Origin: JBCCEJ01 sp039030335
GTDB lineage: Bacteria; Pseudomonadota; Gammaproteobacteria; HK1
Reading direction: 5' to 3'
Assembly: GCA_039030335.1 (NCBI GenBank)
Contig: JBCCEJ010000085.1
Coordinates: 1-24,343, forward strand
DNA: 24,343 nucleotides
In this document: one piece after another, positions 8,396 through 16,010 of the stretch
How positions within the stretch are numbered: the stretch's first letter is position 1
Layout of the letters: every line of letters begins with the position of its first letter
Notes under the pieces: model-generated
Told to the model about the DNA's origin: nothing
Databases searched by the model: none
Seen by the model: the letters and a program-made list of their open reading frames with translations, nothing else
Program-made: the position numbers and the translations under genes

Positions 8396-9328
8396 TCACC
8401 TCACCATCTCCTGGCTTCTTGGCAGATTAGCGCCTCGCCTCGAACACGTTATTGCCGCCGCACGCGCTGAAAAGTCGAGTAGCGATTCGAGATCGTCCTG
8501 CGTCATGGCAGCGAGTGCTACCGCCGGATCACCGTTTGCCGCAAGGCGCGCGAGCAACGCTGCCTGGAAGCTGTCGCCCGCGCCAACCGCATCCACGACG
8601 ACCGTTGCGGGCGGCTCGCGCCGGACGTGTATGCCATCCGACGTCCAGGCGCTGATGGCGTCACCGCCGTCAGTCACCACGACGAGACGAACGCCACGGT
8701 CGATCCACGTCGCGGCCCAGGACTCAGGGTCGGCATCCGGGTACAGAGTCTCCAGGTCCTCCGAACTGATCTTCAACACGCTGGCGGCACGGGCGAACTC
8801 GGTCAGTCGCGAACGCCAGATGTCGAGATCCGGTTCCACCGTCGGACGTACGTTCGGGTCGATTGAGACGAAACGGCCGCCGGCCGAAGCGGCCAGCGCG
8901 ACGAACGTATCGGCGACGGGTGTGACCACCATCGAGTACGAGCCGAAGTGAAGCCCTTGAATCTCGGGCCCGGGTGGTGACACGGCTTCTGCCGTGACGT
9001 GGCGATCGGCGGACCCGACACCGTAGAACGAGTAGCTCGGCTGTCCCCCCGGATCCACGCCGACCAGGCTGAGCGTTGTCCTGCGGCCGGTGCGAACGAG
9101 ATAGTCGGTGGACACGCGCTCGCTCTCCAGCGCCCGAACCAGGCGCTCGCCGAGCATGTCGGTCGAGATGCCGCCGAGCAGGGCGGCCTGGCCGCCGAGC
9201 CTGGCAATACCGATCGCGACATTGAAGGGCGAGCCTCCCATGCGCAGGTCGAGCCGCAGCGCGTCGGCATCGGCCCCACTGTCGAGAAAACAGTCGAAGA
9301 GCGCCTCGCCGCAAATCAGATAGCTCAT
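8396..9328 (-). CDS. mtlZ: PfkB-family fructokinase (mtlZ-like)
   Basis: A 310-residue ribokinase/PfkB sugar kinase, predicted to phosphorylate fructose to fructose-6-phosphate with ATP in the cytoplasm. Seen: an N-terminal ICGEALFDCF start, the first PfkB signature region GGSPFNVAIGIARLGGQAALLGGISTD split around residues 31-57, and the C-terminal catalytic/anion-hole motif VDAVGAGDSFQAALLARL, in which the Asp of GAGDS is the catalytic base. The length is normal. It is the last gene of the polyol operon and its ATG overlaps the xylulokinase stop (ATGA, 9325-9328). The position after dehydrogenase and xylulokinase matches mtlZ of the Pseudomonas mannitol operon. Fructose is the inferred substrate because both upstream dehydrogenases would produce it; PfkB sequence alone does not prove sugar specificity. 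Confidence 0.88.
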   Translation of the reverse strand: MSYLICGEALFDCFLDSGADADALRLDLRMGGSPFNVAIGIARLGGQAALLGGISTDMLGERLVRALESERVSTDYLVRTGRRTTLSLVGVDPGGQPSYSFYGVGSADRHVTAEAVSPPGPEIQGLHFGSYSMVVTPVADTFVALAASAGGRFVSIDPNVRPTVEPDLDIWRSRLTEFARAASVLKISSEDLETLYPDADPESWAATWIDRGVRLVVVTDGGDAISAWTSDGIHVRREPPATVVVDAVGAGDSFQAALLARLAANGDPAVALAAMTQDDLESLLDFSARAAAITCSRRGANLPRSQEMVR

Positions 9329-10812
9329 GGCGCCATTTCCCCTTCCAGATGAGAGGTCAGATGTTGGGTGAGACGGTACAGTTCCCGGTACTTTTTAAGC
9401 TTCTCCGCATGACGAACCGCGCGCGCTGTGTCCGGCTCATGGCAGGACTCGATGGCCGGCAAACGACAAACTCGAGCGAGCGCGGCATCGAGGTCATCTG
9501 CAGCGTGACCAACGGCCGCGAGGCGCGCCGCGCCGAACGCAGGCCCGACGTCACCGCCGGACCGGTATTCCAGAGCAACGCCGGTGGCGTCAGCCAGCAC
9601 CTGACGCCACAGCGGAGCGCGCGCCCCGCCGCCGAGCAGCGATACCGAGCCGGGCCGTGTACCGGCATCGGCCAGCGCGTCCAATCCGTCGCGAAACGAG
9701 TAAGCGACGCCTTCAAGCACCGCCAGCGTGAGCTCGCCAGACCCCGTGTTGGCATCGAGTCCGTGGAATTGTCCGACCGCGTGCGGGTCGTTGTGGGGAC
9801 TCCGTTCGCCAGCGAGATAAGGCAGAAATATCACGCGGGTGTGCAGATCTGGCACGGCCGCCGCGCGCTGCAGCAATTCCGGAATGGGCGTGCCGAGCAC
9901 GCCCGACAACCACGCGAGGCAGCTGGCCGCCGAGAGCGTGACGGTCATCTGATGCCAGCGCCCAGGCAGACAATGGCAAAAAGCGTGCACTGTCTTCTCG
10001 GGGCAGGCCGCGTGCGCCGCACTGACGACGAACACGACGCCCGAGGTGCCGAGCGACATGAACCCCTGCCCGGGCTCCACAATACCGGCGCCGACGGCGC
10101 CGCCCGCGTTGTCCCCGGCGCCTGCCACGACCGGTACCCGCGGCAAACCGAGTTCGGACGCCGCGTTCGATGTCAGCTCGCCGACGACCTCGCAGCCCTC
10201 GTGTAGCGTCGGCATGTGAGAGCGGTTCAGGCCCGATGCGCCAAGCAGTTCGTCATCCCATTCGCGTCGGGCCGGGTCAAGCCACAATGTACCGGCGGCA
10301 TCCGACATATCGGACGAGAAAGCCCCAGTCATGCGCCAGGCAATGTAGTCCTTCGGCAACAGTACCTTGGCAATGCGCCTGAACACGTCCGGCTCGTGCT
10401 TGCGAACCCACAATACCTTCGGGGCCGTGAACCCGGGCATCGCACGGTTGCCGCAACGCTCACGGTAATCGGCGAGCGTGGATTCCAGCTCCGCGCATTC
10501 CGCGTGACTGCGGCTGTCGTTCCAGAGAATACTCGGCCGAAGCACCTGACCCGCCTGGTCGAGCAGCGTCGCGCCGTGCATCTGACCCGCCAGCCCAATC
10601 GATTCAACTTCTGACAGTGCGGCACCGTCGGTGACGAGTGAACGGGTCGCGGTGACGCACGCGTTCCACCAATCGGCAGGATCCTGCTCGGCGTGCAGGG
10701 GCGCGGAATGTGAGACTTCGAGCGGGGCCGAGGCTGTCTGGCAAATCGTCCCGTCATCGTCGATGAGAACGGCCTTGACGGCAGACGTGCCAATATCGAG
10801 ACCCAGATACAC
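9325..10812 (-). CDS. xylB: Xylulokinase (FGGY family, xylB/mtlY)
   Basis: A 495-residue FGGY carbohydrate kinase that phosphorylates D-xylulose to xylulose-5-phosphate. Seen: the N-terminal phosphate-binding LGLDIGTSAVKAVLID, LAGQMHGATLLD (typical of xylulokinases), ILWNDSRS, the central AGAGDNAGGAVGAG with the catalytic Asp, SLGTSGVVFV, FLPYLAGERSPHND and LLGGGARAPLWRQVLAD near the C-terminus. The length is normal for XylB. The start codon is GTG (bases 10810-10812), two bases after the dehydrogenase stop; no strong Shine-Dalgarno is seen, so coupling to the upstream gene is likely. In polyol operons this kinase handles xylulose made from D-arabitol by the mannitol/arabitol dehydrogenase. 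It overlaps the downstream fructokinase start. Confidence 0.93.
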   Translation of the reverse strand: MYLGLDIGTSAVKAVLIDDDGTICQTASAPLEVSHSAPLHAEQDPADWWNACVTATRSLVTDGAALSEVESIGLAGQMHGATLLDQAGQVLRPSILWNDSRSHAECAELESTLADYRERCGNRAMPGFTAPKVLWVRKHEPDVFRRIAKVLLPKDYIAWRMTGAFSSDMSDAAGTLWLDPARREWDDELLGASGLNRSHMPTLHEGCEVVGELTSNAASELGLPRVPVVAGAGDNAGGAVGAGIVEPGQGFMSLGTSGVVFVVSAAHAACPEKTVHAFCHCLPGRWHQMTVTLSAASCLAWLSGVLGTPIPELLQRAAAVPDLHTRVIFLPYLAGERSPHNDPHAVGQFHGLDANTGSGELTLAVLEGVAYSFRDGLDALADAGTRPGSVSLLGGGARAPLWRQVLADATGVALEYRSGGDVGPAFGAARLAAVGHAADDLDAALARVCRLPAIESCHEPDTARAVRHAEKLKKYRELYRLTQHLTSHLEGEMAP

Positions 10813-10814
10813 GC

Positions 10815-12308
10815 TCAGGTATCCGTGTATTCGGCGAGTGTTGCCCGGGCTCCCTTGTCATGGAAACTCGCCAGGGCTTTGCCCACTTCCCGGACGAATG
10901 TTGAATGTCCGGCAAGCTCCGGGCTGAAGAGGTCGGCGAGCCCGAGCAATGCGGAGGGATCGGGCCCACCACGGCGGGCAGAGTCCTGCAGGGTCTCCAG
11001 CATCGGATCGCTCATCGGCATGGCGCGGCCTTCTTCGTCGGTGCCTAGAAGGTAGCGGAACCACGCGGCCACGGTGAACGAGAGCAGCCTGATCGAGCCG
11101 CCGCGGCGCACTGCGTCCGAGATCGAAGGCAGCACAAAGCCTGGGATACGCGCGGAACCCTCTGTGCCTATACGTTCGAGCTGATCCCGGATCGCAGGAT
11201 TGGAAAACCGTTCGATCAGAGTCTGCTTATAAGCTTCGAGATCAATTCCCGCAGGCACTGATATGAGGGGGGAGACCTCCTCGTCCATCAGTCTGCGAAC
11301 GAGCGTACGGATGCCTTCGTCTGCCATCGTCTGGTGAGCGAACTCGTAGCCGAGCAACATACCGATGTAGCACATCGCCTGATGGCTCGCGTTCAGAAGA
11401 CGCATCTTCATCTTCTCGTACGGCACGACATCCCTGGTCATCTGAACCCCAACTCTCTCCCACGCCGGGCGCCCGCCAGGAAAACTGTCTTCTACAACCC
11501 ACTGCAGAAACGGTTCAGTGACTACCGGCCAACCGTCCGCCACGCCAAACTCGTTTGCCAGCAGAGCACGGTGCTCGTCAGTGGTAGCGGGTGTGATCCG
11601 GTCCACCATGCTGTTTGGAAAAGCGCCATGTTCCCCAAGCCAGTCGGCCAGCGATCGGTCACGTTGCTCGAGAAAGGCGTGCAGCATGCGCCGCGCGACG
11701 TCTCCGTTGTGCTGCACGTTGTCGCACGACATCAGGGTGAATGGCTTTAGCCCACGTCGTTTGCGCCGGTCCAGCGCCTCCGCCAGATACCCGAACGAAC
11801 ACTTCGGCGTCGACGGGTGAGCCAGATCGTGAACGACATCAGGATGCGCGCCGTTGAACTCACCCGTGCCTTCGTTGACGTAATACCCACCCTCGGTAAT
11901 GGTCATGGATACGATGCGGGTAGATGGTGATGCGAGTTTCTCCAGTACGGCTTCGGGGTCCGCAGGTGCATGCAGGTGGTTCAGCAGAGAACCGATTACG
12001 CGAAGGTGATCGCCTTCGGCGCTGCGCTCCACCAGCGTGTAAAGACAGTTCTGCGCGGAGAGCACCTCGGCGATGCGCGCATCATGTGCCAGTAGGCCGA
12101 CCCCGCAGTATCCCCAGTGCATATCATCGTCGCCGGCGTGAAGAAGATCGTCGAGGTAAACCGCCTGGTGAGCGCGAAAAAACCCTCCGACGCCAATGTG
12201 CACAATGCCCTCGCGCACGCTGGCACGGTCGTAGCCGGGTGTGCGGATCCTCAGGTTCATGCGAGACAACGTATCGGCGCGCAATGGAATCGATGCGGGA
12301 GATCTCAT
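10815..12308 (-). CDS. mtlD: Mannitol 2-dehydrogenase family (long-chain polyol dehydrogenase)
   Basis: A 497-residue NAD-dependent polyol dehydrogenase, predicted to oxidise D-mannitol to D-fructose and probably D-arabitol to D-xylulose. Seen: nucleotide-binding HIGVGGFFRAHQA (about 37-49), SCDNVQHNG (194-202) and the catalytic pattern K301-x4-N306-x2-H309 in KMRLLNASH, with Asn197. These are equivalent, as remembered, to Lys295, Asn300, His303 and Asn191 of the Pseudomonas fluorescens enzyme, a constant offset of six. That offset favours the ATG at 12308 over the internal ATG at 12260, even though AGGA lies 18 bases upstream, which is far. The family also holds fructuronate and altronate oxidoreductases, but the neighbours argue for mannitol. 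It lies 45 bases after the sorbitol dehydrogenase gene and two bases before xylulokinase. Confidence 0.9.
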   Translation of the reverse strand: MRSPASIPLRADTLSRMNLRIRTPGYDRASVREGIVHIGVGGFFRAHQAVYLDDLLHAGDDDMHWGYCGVGLLAHDARIAEVLSAQNCLYTLVERSAEGDHLRVIGSLLNHLHAPADPEAVLEKLASPSTRIVSMTITEGGYYVNEGTGEFNGAHPDVVHDLAHPSTPKCSFGYLAEALDRRKRRGLKPFTLMSCDNVQHNGDVARRMLHAFLEQRDRSLADWLGEHGAFPNSMVDRITPATTDEHRALLANEFGVADGWPVVTEPFLQWVVEDSFPGGRPAWERVGVQMTRDVVPYEKMKMRLLNASHQAMCYIGMLLGYEFAHQTMADEGIRTLVRRLMDEEVSPLISVPAGIDLEAYKQTLIERFSNPAIRDQLERIGTEGSARIPGFVLPSISDAVRRGGSIRLLSFTVAAWFRYLLGTDEEGRAMPMSDPMLETLQDSARRGGPDPSALLGLADLFSPELAGHSTFVREVGKALASFHDKGARATLAEYTDT

Positions 12309-12353
12309 GATTGGAGTGTTCAGTTTTCCTAGTCCGGCCGGCGTGGATGCCGG

Positions 12354-13127
12354 TCAGCTCATCCAGTTGCCGCCATCGACGTTGTAGGTCTGTGCGACGA
12401 TGTAGTCGGCGTCACTGCTCGCGAGAAACACCGCCATGCCGGTGATGTCCTCAGCACGGCCCATGCGTCCATAGGGCACCGCGGCGCCGACCTCGCGCTT
12501 CTTCTCACCGGGCGCCAGGTGCTCGTACTTCGCAAACAACGCGTCTACGCCGTCCCAGTGCTCGCCGTCGACGACGCCCGGGGCGATGGCGTTCACGTTG
12601 ATGCCGTGCCCGATGAGATTCAGCCCGGCCGACTGCGTCAGGCTGATGACTGCGGCTTTGGTCGCACAATAAACCGCCACCAGTGGTTCTCCGCGACGGC
12701 CCGCCTGACTTGCCATGTTGATGATCCGGCCACCTTTACCGCGGGCGATCATCGAGCGCGCCGCCGCTTGCATCATGAACAGCACACCAGCGACGTTGGT
12801 GGAAAACAGGCGGTCGAAGCTCACGCGCTCGATCTCAACCAGCGGCGCCGCATCGAACAGCGCCGCGTTGTTGACCAGGATGTCCAGGCCGCCCGTCCGG
12901 CTTTCCACTTCCTCGACGCAGGCCTCGATGGACGCCTGGCTGGTCACATCCAGCGCCACCGCGATAGCACCCGCACCAATGCTATCCGCGGTCGTTTTTG
13001 CGGCAGCAATATCGATGTCCGCGAGCGCCACGCAGGCGCCCTCGCGTACATACGCGCGTGCGATGGCGGCGCCGATACCGCGTGCCGCACCGGTGACGAC
13101 GGCAGACTTTCCCTCCAACCGGTTCAA
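12354..13127 (-). CDS. smoS: SmoS-like sorbitol (L-iditol 2-) dehydrogenase, SDR family
   Basis: A 257-residue classical short-chain dehydrogenase, predicted to oxidise D-sorbitol to D-fructose with NAD. Seen: cofactor motif TGAARGIG (12-19), NNA (86-88), and catalytic Asn111, Ser140, Tyr153 and Lys157 (YCATK). The segment GVVDGEHWDGVDALF and the ending VAQTYNVDGGNWMS closely resemble the SmoS/PolS enzymes of Rhodobacter from memory. The only plausible start is TTG at 13127, whose bases overlap the ATPase stop (TTGA); AGGAAGG lies about 12 bases upstream. Coupled translation with the ATPase gene is therefore likely. Its place between the ABC ATPase and the mannitol dehydrogenase is an insertion relative to the Pseudomonas mtl operon, and gives the operon two routes to fructose. 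Confidence 0.9.
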   Translation of the reverse strand: MNRLEGKSAVVTGAARGIGAAIARAYVREGACVALADIDIAAAKTTADSIGAGAIAVALDVTSQASIEACVEEVESRTGGLDILVNNAALFDAAPLVEIERVSFDRLFSTNVAGVLFMMQAAARSMIARGKGGRIINMASQAGRRGEPLVAVYCATKAAVISLTQSAGLNLIGHGINVNAIAPGVVDGEHWDGVDALFAKYEHLAPGEKKREVGAAVPYGRMGRAEDITGMAVFLASSDADYIVAQTYNVDGGNWMS

Positions 13128-14125
13128 GTAACTGCGAGGCCTTCCTGATCGAACCGGTGGATCTTGTCGGCGGCCGGTGTCAGGTAGACCGTATCGCCAT
13201 GACCGGCGCCGAACTCCCCGTCAACGCGCGCGGTAACCTGGCCGATCTGGTCGACGGTCACGTAGAGAAAAGTATCAGAGCCAAGATGCTCGGCCACGTT
13301 TACCGTTCCCTTCCAGGCACCTCCGGCCGACGACAGCGACAGATGCTCCGGGCGGATGCCAATGGTCTTTGCTTCGAACTTCCCGGCTTCCGGGCCTTCG
13401 ATGAAGTTCATCTTCGGAGACCCGATAAATCCGGCCACGAAACGGTTGCGCGGGGTAGCGTAAAGCTCTAGAGGGCTGCCGACCTGCTCTATGCGTCCCG
13501 CATTCAGAACCACGATCTTGTCCGCCATCGTCATCGCTTCGACCTGGTCGTGAGTGACATAGATCATGGTCGTGGACAGCCGCTTGTGTAGTTCGCTTAT
13601 CTCGAGGCGCATACCCACGCGCAACGCGGCATCCAGGTTCGACAAAGGCTCGTCGAACAGAAAGGCCGAGGGTTCGCGCACGATGGCTCGTCCGATCGCA
13701 ACTCGCTGGCGCTGTCCACCGGAGAGTTGCCCCGGACGCCGGTCGAGATACTCGGTCAGGTTGAGGATCCTGGCGGCCGCGTCGACGCGCTTTGCCTGTT
13801 CCTGCTTATCGAGACCGGCCATGCGCAATGGGAAGGCAATGTTCTTGCGCACGGTCATGTGCGGATAGAGGGCATAGGACTGGAACACCATGGCCAGTCC
13901 GCGTTTGGCCGGCGGTGTATCACTGGCCTCCGTGCCGTCGATCTCGATCGAACCGGCGGTCACATCTTCCAACCCCGCGATGAGACGCAGCAACGTGGAT
14001 TTGCCGCAACCCGACGGCCCGACGAACACCGCAAACTCGCCATTCTCGATGGTCAAATCCAGCGGCGGAATGACCTGAACGTCGCCGAAACTCTTTTCGA
14101 CCCGGTTGAGAACTATCTGTCCCAT
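13124..14125 (-). CDS. mtlK: Polyol ABC transporter ATPase (MalK/SmoK/MtlK type)
   Basis: A 333-residue ATP-binding subunit energising the polyol importer from the cytoplasmic face. Seen: Walker A GPSGCGKS (36-43), Q-loop MVFQSYALYPHM, signature LSGGQRQRV (134-142), Walker B FLFDEP (155-160), D-loop SNLDA, H-loop His192 in YVTHDQ, and a C-terminal TOBE-like regulatory domain with IGIRPEHLSLS. The frame is open for 40 more codons upstream, but the ATG at 14125 (MGQIVLNRVEKSF) is where MalK homology begins and avoids overlapping the permease gene by 98 bases; the gap is then 22 bases. Its stop overlaps the TTG start of the sorbitol dehydrogenase gene. The symbol is given by operon position; smoK would be equally valid. 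Confidence 0.93.
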   Translation of the reverse strand: MGQIVLNRVEKSFGDVQVIPPLDLTIENGEFAVFVGPSGCGKSTLLRLIAGLEDVTAGSIEIDGTEASDTPPAKRGLAMVFQSYALYPHMTVRKNIAFPLRMAGLDKQEQAKRVDAAARILNLTEYLDRRPGQLSGGQRQRVAIGRAIVREPSAFLFDEPLSNLDAALRVGMRLEISELHKRLSTTMIYVTHDQVEAMTMADKIVVLNAGRIEQVGSPLELYATPRNRFVAGFIGSPKMNFIEGPEAGKFEAKTIGIRPEHLSLSSAGGAWKGTVNVAEHLGSDTFLYVTVDQIGQVTARVDGEFGAGHGDTVYLTPAADKIHRFDQEGLAVT

Positions 14126-14147
14126 GGTGTGTGTTCCAGTGATCTGC

Positions 14148-14978
14148 TTACTTGACTGCGCCGAATGTGAGGCCACGCACAAGCTGCTTTTGGCTGAACC
14201 AACCGAGCACCAGAATCGGTGCAATGGCCATCGTCGACGCCGCACTGAGTTTGGCGAAGAAGAGCCCCTCAGGGCTCGAATAACTGGCGATGAAGGCCGT
14301 CAGCGGCGCGGCATTGGCAGCCGTCAGGTTCAGGGTCCAGAACGCTTCGTTCCAAGCGAGGATGAGGTTCAGGAGCACGGTGGAGGCGATGCCGGGCAGG
14401 GCCATCGGCGTCAATACGTACAGGATCTCTTCCTTCAACCTGGCCCCATCCATTCGCGCTGCCTCGAGAATCTCGCCCGGGATCTCGCGGAAGTAGGTGT
14501 AGAGCATCCATACGATGATCGGCAGGTTGATGAGCATCAGCACGATCGCAAGCCCGGCCCGACTGTCGAGTAATCCGAGTTCGATGAAAATGAGGTAGAT
14601 CGGGTAAAGCACACCTACCGCGGGCAGCATCTTCGTGGACAGCATCCACAACAAGATATCCTTGGTGCGCTTCGACGGCGTGAACGCCATCGACCACGCG
14701 GCGGGCACGGCGATGATGATGCCAACCAGCGTGGAGCCACCGGCTAGTATCACCGAGTTCCACAGGTGGCGCATGTAGTCTGAGCGGCCCTGCACTACGG
14801 CGTAATTCTCGAGTGTCCAGTCGAAAAAGAACCAGATCGGTGGATCGTTGATCGCTTGGGCTTCGGTTTTGAAGCTGGTCAGAATGGTCCAGAGAATCGG
14901 GAAGAAAATCAGCAGACCAACGCCCCACGCAGCGATGGTATTGAAGGTCTTGCGGGAATTCGTGACGGCCCTGGCCAT
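14148..14978 (-). CDS. mtlG: Polyol ABC transporter permease, MalG/SmoG/MtlG type
   Basis: A 276-residue inner-membrane permease of the MalG class. Seen: a first TM segment at WGVGLLIFFPILWTILTSF (about 18-36), several further hydrophobic helices, and the cytoplasmic EAA loop EAARMDGARLKEEILYVLTP (about 189-208), which docks onto the ATPase. The C-terminus keeps a conserved SQKQLVRGLTFGAVKG-like ending (here it stops at AVK), typical of sugar permeases. ATG start at 14978; GAGG lies nine bases upstream and overlaps the stop region of the preceding permease gene (11-base gap). It works as a heterodimer with the 14990-15868 permease. Mannitol/sorbitol/arabitol as cargo is inferred from the enzymes encoded downstream. 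Confidence 0.93.
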   Translation of the reverse strand: MARAVTNSRKTFNTIAAWGVGLLIFFPILWTILTSFKTEAQAINDPPIWFFFDWTLENYAVVQGRSDYMRHLWNSVILAGGSTLVGIIIAVPAAWSMAFTPSKRTKDILLWMLSTKMLPAVGVLYPIYLIFIELGLLDSRAGLAIVLMLINLPIIVWMLYTYFREIPGEILEAARMDGARLKEEILYVLTPMALPGIASTVLLNLILAWNEAFWTLNLTAANAAPLTAFIASYSSPEGLFFAKLSAASTMAIAPILVLGWFSQKQLVRGLTFGAVK

Positions 14979-14989
14979 GTGTTATCGCC

Positions 14990-15868
14990 TCACCTGTCCA
15001 GGTTCTTGCCGACGATGCGCATCAGGAATATGGCGACGATGTTGGCAAGAATGATGGCGTAGATACCACCGGCCGACCCGAGGCCGACGTTCTGACTTTC
15101 CAGCACGCGCTGAAATATCAGGTACGTGAGCGTCTTGGTACCGAACGCGCCCGCGGTGGTGACAAAGATCTCGGCGAATATCGACAGCAAGAAGATCGTC
15201 TGGATGAGGATGACCACCGTGATGGCACGGCTCAGATGCGGCAGTGTGATGAACCAGAAGCGTTTGAGCGCAGGCGCGCCATCCATCTCAGCCGCTTCGA
15301 GTTGCTCGCTGTCCAACGACTGAATGGCGGTCAGCAGGATGAGTGTGGCGAACGGCAGCCATTGCCAGCTGACGATCATGATGATGGATTCAAGACTGGC
15401 CTGACTCAGCCACTGCACGGGTTGCGCGCCGAAGAATCTCCACAAGTGTGCAAGGATGCCGTTGACGGGATCCATGAACATGTTCTTCCAAACCAGCGCG
15501 GAGACCGTGGGCATGACGAAAAACGGGGATATCACCAGGATCCGCACTGCACCCTGCCCCCACATCGGCTGATCCAGCAGCAGCGCCAGCAATACGCCCA
15601 GCAAAACCGTGATGAGGAGGACTCCACCAACGATGATCAGCGTGGTCTGCACACTCGGCCAGAACGAGCTCGAACTGACAAACCTGACGTAGTTGGTAAA
15701 ACCAACCCATTGCAGTCCGTCGGACAGCGAGTCCCCTCGCAGTGGCAGATACTTCTTGAACGAGAAGAAGAGCGTCATCGTGAGCGGCACGAGCATCCAG
15801 CCGAGCAGCAGGATAACGGCGGGCGCCATCATCAATCGGGCTGCGGAGCGTGACTGTTGCGTTGCCAT
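14990..15868 (-). CDS. mtlF: Polyol ABC transporter permease, MalF/SmoF/MtlF type
   Basis: A 292-residue inner-membrane permease. Seen: N-terminal TM segment LMMAPAVILLLGWMLVPLTM (about 12-31), FFSFKKYLPL immediately after it, about six hydrophobic segments in total, and the EAA loop EAAEMDGAPALKRFWFITLP (about 193-212) for ATPase contact. It lacks the long extra periplasmic domain of E. coli MalF, as is usual for SmoF/MtlF-type subunits. ATG at 15868 with a modest AAGAG 7-8 bases upstream. It is separated from the binding-protein gene by 142 bases that include a strong hairpin, which probably lowers permease expression relative to binding protein. Confidence 0.93.
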   Translation of the reverse strand: MATQQSRSAARLMMAPAVILLLGWMLVPLTMTLFFSFKKYLPLRGDSLSDGLQWVGFTNYVRFVSSSSFWPSVQTTLIIVGGVLLITVLLGVLLALLLDQPMWGQGAVRILVISPFFVMPTVSALVWKNMFMDPVNGILAHLWRFFGAQPVQWLSQASLESIIMIVSWQWLPFATLILLTAIQSLDSEQLEAAEMDGAPALKRFWFITLPHLSRAITVVILIQTIFLLSIFAEIFVTTAGAFGTKTLTYLIFQRVLESQNVGLGSAGGIYAIILANIVAIFLMRIVGKNLDR

Positions 15869-15962
15869 GACCGGTCTCTTCTAAACGCGCCTTACTCAAC
15901 TGCCGGATGTCGAGTTGAGCCAGATGCCGCAAGCGCGGTTTACGACTCACCCTCTGCCAAAT

Positions 15963-15986
15963 CGTGCCCCGGATTTGCGGGGCACG
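15963..15986. promoter_or_regulatory. Intercistronic hairpin between binding-protein and permease genes
   Basis: CGTGCCCCG and CGGGGCACG form a perfect 9-bp, nearly all-GC stem around a 6-base loop. It starts about 25 bases after the binding-protein stop codon (transcription runs right to left). No run of T follows on the minus strand, so it is not a standard intrinsic terminator. Such hairpins after sugar-binding-protein genes (malE-malF is the known example) protect the upstream mRNA from 3' decay and give more binding protein than permease. That role is inferred here. Confidence 0.65.
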
Positions 15987-16010
15987 CCTGGTAGCGGATT
16001 TTGAACGACG

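Noticed and set aside
7842..8951. 369-codon plus-strand frame spanning the photolyase start and the fructokinase gene
   Set aside because: It is antisense to two well-supported genes and has no recognisable domain.
14126..14245. N-terminal extension of the ATPase gene to an upstream start at 14245
   Set aside because: It would overlap the permease gene by 98 bases, and the extra 40 residues do not resemble MalK-type proteins; homology begins at the ATG at 14125.
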